Assembly (NCBI GenBank): GCA_021819225.1
Contig: JAKARU010000017.1
Location: forward strand, 3,893-11,979
Direction of reading: 5' to 3'
From: Thermoplasmata archaeon
GTDB taxonomy: Archaea; Thermoplasmatota; Thermoplasmata; Thermoplasmatales; Thermoplasmataceae
Length of the DNA: 8,087 nt
The notes beneath the pieces are model-generated. The model searched no databases. It saw only the letters and a program-made list of their open reading frames with translations, and was not told where the DNA came from. This document shows, in pieces, positions 6,264-8,087 of the stretch. The position numbers were made by a program, and so were the translations under genes. Numbering within the stretch: position 1 is the stretch's first letter; every line of letters starts with the position of its first letter.

Positions 6264-7562
6264 TCATGATTTTGTCGACTTAGCCAGACCCGCATCGCTA
6301 TATTCATCATCCTGTAGTATTCCCTTCAGTAATTTGCCTATTGCATACACGGTGAGGTATGACGCAGCAAAAACAAATATTCCAACAACGATCACTGCAA
6401 AAATCTCAAGACCAAGCTGATGCAAGGCTGCGATTCCACCATCAAACAGTATCCCATTGGGAAGGTTTGGTGATCCTGACGCACTTGCAAATGAGGTTTG
6501 AGTGAAGAAGCCGATCATGAGAAGACCAAAGATACCCCCAACCATATGGCCTGGGAGAATCCCTACTGGGTCACTGTACCATTTTGGCCTGGACAACAGT
6601 TTTTCAGCATACACAAATATAGGCCCACTGATTAAACCCAGAATGACTGCACTTCCAGGGCTGACATATCCTGCGAGAGGGGTTATAACTATAAGTCCCA
6701 TCAATACGCCATTTACACCGTAAGTCAATCCTGGGTCCTGTTTTGAAATTAGGTATTTTGTCCCCATAGTTGAAACCATTGCAGATGCCGCTGCCAGGAA
6801 TGTTGTGATTACCACTATGATCGTCTCAGTGGTGAATGCAAGCTCGCTTCCAGGATTGAATCCAAACCATCCTACCCAGAGAAGAATGATTGCAAGAGCC
6901 AGCCAGCCGGAGTTCACGCTTGCATGCTCTCTTTTCGTTTCTGTCAACCCCTTTTTCTTTTCTTCCTGCCATATCCGAACCAGTATGGCAAGCGCTGCAA
7001 ATCCCGCAGCGCCGTGAACCACCAGGCCACCGGCAAAGTCACGTACTCCCATCATGTATAACCATCCAGTCGGGTTCCAGATCCATGCGGCTGGAATTGT
7101 ATATATAAATATGAAGTACGCAATTGAGAATAAGACAAAGGCTGACATCTTAATCTTTCTAAGAACTACAACGCCAACCAGTGCGAGGGTTACTGAGGCG
7201 AAGGCTGTTTCAAATAAAAAGTAGGTTCCTGTGGATAGACCGGTATTGAAATAATTTTTTCCGGTAAGCCAGAAGACACCAGTGAGTCCACCAGAAAGAT
7301 TTGTAGAAAAGAGCCCAAGGAAAACATTGCTATAAAAAGGATTTCCAATCACGCCATCAATAGTGGGTGCAAAGGCAATATTAAATCCAATCAGGCCCAT
7401 AAAGAACAGGGAGAGCCCTGTTATTATTAGAGTCTTATACAAACTTCTGTCAATCTTGTGATTGAGTTCTCCAATTTCAAGGAAACCTACAGAAATAGTC
7501 ATGGTGAATACAAGCAAGCCGGCGAGTAAAATCCAGAGATTATTAATTAAATTAGGTTGCAT
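6264..7562 (-). CDS. amtB: Amt-family ammonium channel
   Basis: A 432-aa membrane protein of the Amt/MEP/Rh family with about eleven hydrophobic segments, moving ammonium or ammonia across the cell membrane. Numbering from ATG 7562: Phe121 in ETAFASVT matches the pore Phe of E. coli AmtB (F107), and Trp162 matches the recruitment-site Trp. Asp175 in RDFAGG is the structural Asp. The pore twin histidines are His183 (VVHGAAG) and His339 (GHMVGG). The family signature GWFGFN(A)GS appears as GWFGFNPGS. The N-terminus carries GFLEIGEL, close to the GFxxLExG form of one Amt subgroup, and has no obvious cleaved signal. The tail (GILQDDEYSDAGLAKSTKS) keeps only part of the usual PII-binding pattern, and no glnK is adjacent in the window. 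Start: ATG 7562 is preferred; GTG 7571 (three residues longer) is possible. Assay would be needed to decide ammonium specificity, but all key pore residues are present. Confidence 0.95.
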   Translation of the reverse strand: MQPNLINNLWILLAGLLVFTMTISVGFLEIGELNHKIDRSLYKTLIITGLSLFFMGLIGFNIAFAPTIDGVIGNPFYSNVFLGLFSTNLSGGLTGVFWLTGKNYFNTGLSTGTYFLFETAFASVTLALVGVVVLRKIKMSAFVLFSIAYFIFIYTIPAAWIWNPTGWLYMMGVRDFAGGLVVHGAAGFAALAILVRIWQEEKKKGLTETKREHASVNSGWLALAIILLWVGWFGFNPGSELAFTTETIIVVITTFLAAASAMVSTMGTKYLISKQDPGLTYGVNGVLMGLIVITPLAGYVSPGSAVILGLISGPIFVYAEKLLSRPKWYSDPVGILPGHMVGGIFGLLMIGFFTQTSFASASGSPNLPNGILFDGGIAALHQLGLEIFAVIVVGIFVFAASYLTVYAIGKLLKGILQDDEYSDAGLAKSTKS

Positions 7563-7590
7563 TAGATGCACTTATTGGGGGATGTATGAA

Positions 7591-7620
7591 CCGTATTTTA
7601 ATACTCGTTGCATATATATA
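7591..7620 (-). promoter_or_regulatory. amtB promoter region with two candidate TATA boxes
   Basis: Read on the minus strand, TATATATATG (7620-7611) would start transcription near 7590, giving a leader of about 28 nt without a Shine-Dalgarno. A second A/T box, GTATTAAAATAC (7604-7593), lies about 35 nt before ATG 7562, the spacing seen at htpX and the carA leader, and predicts a leader of under ten bases. The inner box is itself an inverted repeat (GTATT/AATAC). I cannot tell which is used. Confidence 0.5.
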
Positions 7621-7629
7621 GAGTTACTC
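7621..7629. promoter_or_regulatory. Palindrome GAGTTACTC abutting the amtB TATA box
   Basis: GAGT-T-ACTC is a perfect 4+1+4 palindrome immediately upstream of the TATATATA element, where the BRE or a repressor/activator site would lie. A regulator for nitrogen control is conceivable but not identified. It does not match the GGAA-N6-TTCC type operator of methanogen NrpR. Confidence 0.3.
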
Positions 7630-7665
7630 AATTTATAATTACACAAATTTAAAATTAAAATTGAG
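7627..7665. repeat. 8-bp inverted repeat upstream of amtB
   Basis: CTCAATTT (7627-7634) is repeated inverted as AAATTGAG (7658-7665), separated by 23 bp of almost pure A/T. It lies directly upstream of, and overlaps, the GAGTTACTC palindrome. It could be a pair of half-sites for a DNA-binding protein about three helical turns apart, or a chance product of A/T-rich sequence. Confidence 0.3.
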
Positions 7666-7832
7666 ATGATATGTGATAAAGTTTCTTAATTCAAATCTTA
7701 ACTATAACCATTGAAATAAATTTCGTAAGTACCTCTTCTCTTAAAGGATCAGGATAATGAAATGGAATCGAAGATGTTTGCTTTCAATCAGATCTTTAAA
7801 TAAAACATCAGGGCATTGAAAATAAAGATTCA
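7666..7832. other. A/T-rich intergenic stretch without a convincing gene
   Basis: No frame longer than about 20 codons with credible features is visible on either strand. A TATA-like TTTAAATAA at 7795-7803 lies about 34 nt before the ATG of the small ORF at 7833. No tRNA or CRISPR-type repeat is seen. The rest is featureless A/T-rich DNA as far as I can read it. Confidence 0.5.
7795..7803 (+). promoter_or_regulatory. Candidate TATA box of the 49-aa ORF
   Basis: TTTAAATAA is centred about 34 nt before ATG 7833, the same spacing as at htpX and the carA leader, and would give a leader of about eight bases. This placement is the main argument that the small ORF is expressed. Confidence 0.35.
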
Positions 7833-7835
7833 ATG
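7814..7835. repeat. 7-bp inverted repeat over the start codon of the small ORF
   Basis: CATTGAA (7814-7820) and TTCAATG (7829-7835) form a perfect inverted repeat with eight bases between. The second arm contains the ATG at 7833. A third TTCAAT copy at 7783-7788 lies on the other side of the TATA-like box. It could be an operator spanning the promoter, or an RNA hairpin hiding the start codon if transcription begins far enough upstream. Confidence 0.35.
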
Positions 7836-7982
7836 GCAAAAATTATCAGTCTCTGCGATATAAACCATCCTCAAGAATATTACAAATATCTTGTGATGGA
7901 ATTGAGCAGGTACTCAATGAATATAAAAGGCTCTTCCTTAAATATCCATAATTTATTTTACTTTATCACGACCATGCTTTAG
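7833..7982 (+). CDS. Possible small protein of 49 aa, unknown function
   Basis: ATG 7833 opens 49 codons ending at TAG 7980-7982. I do not recognise the product. It begins MAKIISLCDINHPQEYYKYL, is mixed polar and aromatic with many Tyr, and ends in a short hydrophobic stretch (LFYFITTML) too short for a confident membrane helix. There is no Shine-Dalgarno, but a TATA-like box lies 34 nt upstream, which fits the leaderless habit of the neighbours. It might be a genuine small protein, the remnant of a larger gene, or a chance frame. Low confidence because of its length and the lack of family signal. Confidence 0.3.
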   Translation: MAKIISLCDINHPQEYYKYLVMELSRYSMNIKGSSLNIHNLFYFITTML

Positions 7983-7986
7983 AGGA

Positions 7987-8007
7987 TTTCTAACAACCTC
8001 TTAGAAA
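7987..8007. repeat. 7-bp hairpin with an overlapping alternative fold
   Basis: TTTCTAA (7987-7993) pairs with TTAGAAA (8001-8007) around CAACCTC. An alternative stem joins AGAGG (7981-7985) with CCTCT (7997-8001) and cannot coexist with the first. The element sits between the small ORF stop and the promoter of the next gene. It could be an operator or a 3'-end structure. Confidence 0.35.
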
Positions 8008-8017
8008 ACACCGTGAC

Positions 8018-8025
8018 ATTTATTC
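8018..8025 (+). promoter_or_regulatory. Weak TATA-like element before the last gene
   Basis: ATTTATTC is centred about 25 nt before ATG 8047, which would give a leaderless transcript. The match is weak. If instead ATG 8026 is the start, no suitable box is seen at the right distance. Confidence 0.25.
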
Positions 8026-8046
8026 ATGAAAGACGCATGTTACTGT

Positions 8047-8087
8047 ATGAGTGATCTGCTTGATCATGCATTGAAGGAAAAATACAA
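8047..8087 (+). CDS. Start of a protein-coding gene cut by the window edge (unidentified)
   Basis: ATG 8047 opens a frame that runs to the edge: 13 codons, beginning MSDLLDHALKEKY. The fragment looks like an amphipathic helix and is too short to assign. An alternative in-frame start is ATG 8026 (adding MKDACYC), with an in-frame TGA at 8014-8016 closing the frame upstream. ATG 8047 is preferred because of the A/T box 25 nt before it. Whether the frame stays open cannot be seen here. Confidence 0.35.
   Translation, partial: MSDLLDHALKEKY

Noticed and set aside
6214..6420. 68-codon plus-strand frame at the amtB end
   Set aside because: Mostly antisense to conserved amtB coding sequence, with no family signal. 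The orphan TATA element upstream is noted separately.
7563..7700. NrpR-type operator (GGAA-N6-TTCC) upstream of amtB
   Set aside because: No such sequence is present.
7757..7819. 20-codon frame (MKWNRRCLLS...) upstream of the small ORF
   Set aside because: Too short, no TATA box at a suitable distance and only a weak purine stretch upstream; chance is the simplest explanation.
1..8087. CRISPR array, insertion sequence, defence system or prophage
   Set aside because: No regularly spaced repeats, terminal inverted repeats, transposase, integrase or known defence domain is seen; the genes are ordinary metabolic and membrane functions.

Overview
The window looks like chromosomal DNA of a euryarchaeon, most likely a member of the Thermoplasmata (relatives of Thermoplasma, Ferroplasma and Cuniculiplasma). 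This is inferred from moderately A+T-rich DNA, A/T-rich TATA-type boxes 25-35 nt in front of most start codons (nearly leaderless transcripts), strong GGAGG ribosome sites only for genes inside transcripts, and T-tracts without GC-rich hairpins at gene ends. I could not test the assignment by a search. All long genes belong to known families and appear intact, apart from those cut by the window edges.

Layout. Positions 1-617 (minus) hold the N-terminal two thirds of an acetamidase/formamidase, cut by the window edge. It diverges from htpX (787-1758, plus), a membrane-bound zinc metalloprotease, with a promoter for each gene in the 169-bp gap. Next is a pyrimidine/arginine unit on the plus strand: a TATA box, a structured leader carrying a possible 27-codon leader peptide (1865-1948), carA (1945-2991) and carB (2975-5971). 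The leader stop codon overlaps the carA start, and carA overlaps carB by 17 nt. A 292-bp convergent gap separates carB from amtB (6264-7562, minus), an Amt-family ammonium channel. The last 525 bp (7563-8087) are A+T-rich. They contain the amtB promoter with palindromic elements, a possible 49-aa ORF of unknown function, a short hairpin and the beginning of another gene cut by the edge.

How the parts fit. Amidase (ammonia release), Amt (ammonium uptake) and CarAB (glutamine or ammonia nitrogen into carbamoyl phosphate) share a nitrogen theme, but they are three separate transcription units, so a joint system is not shown. HtpX is a separate membrane quality-control gene.

The most interesting element is the carA leader. 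A TATA box is followed by a small U-tract-containing ORF that folds into three consecutive stem-loops, the last of which holds the carA Shine-Dalgarno in its stem and loop. The ORF ends on the carA start codon. This resembles leader-peptide or translational-coupling control of a biosynthetic operon. CarB also has a shortened, divergent C-terminal (allosteric) region, so control at the leader could matter more than UMP feedback; that link is inference.
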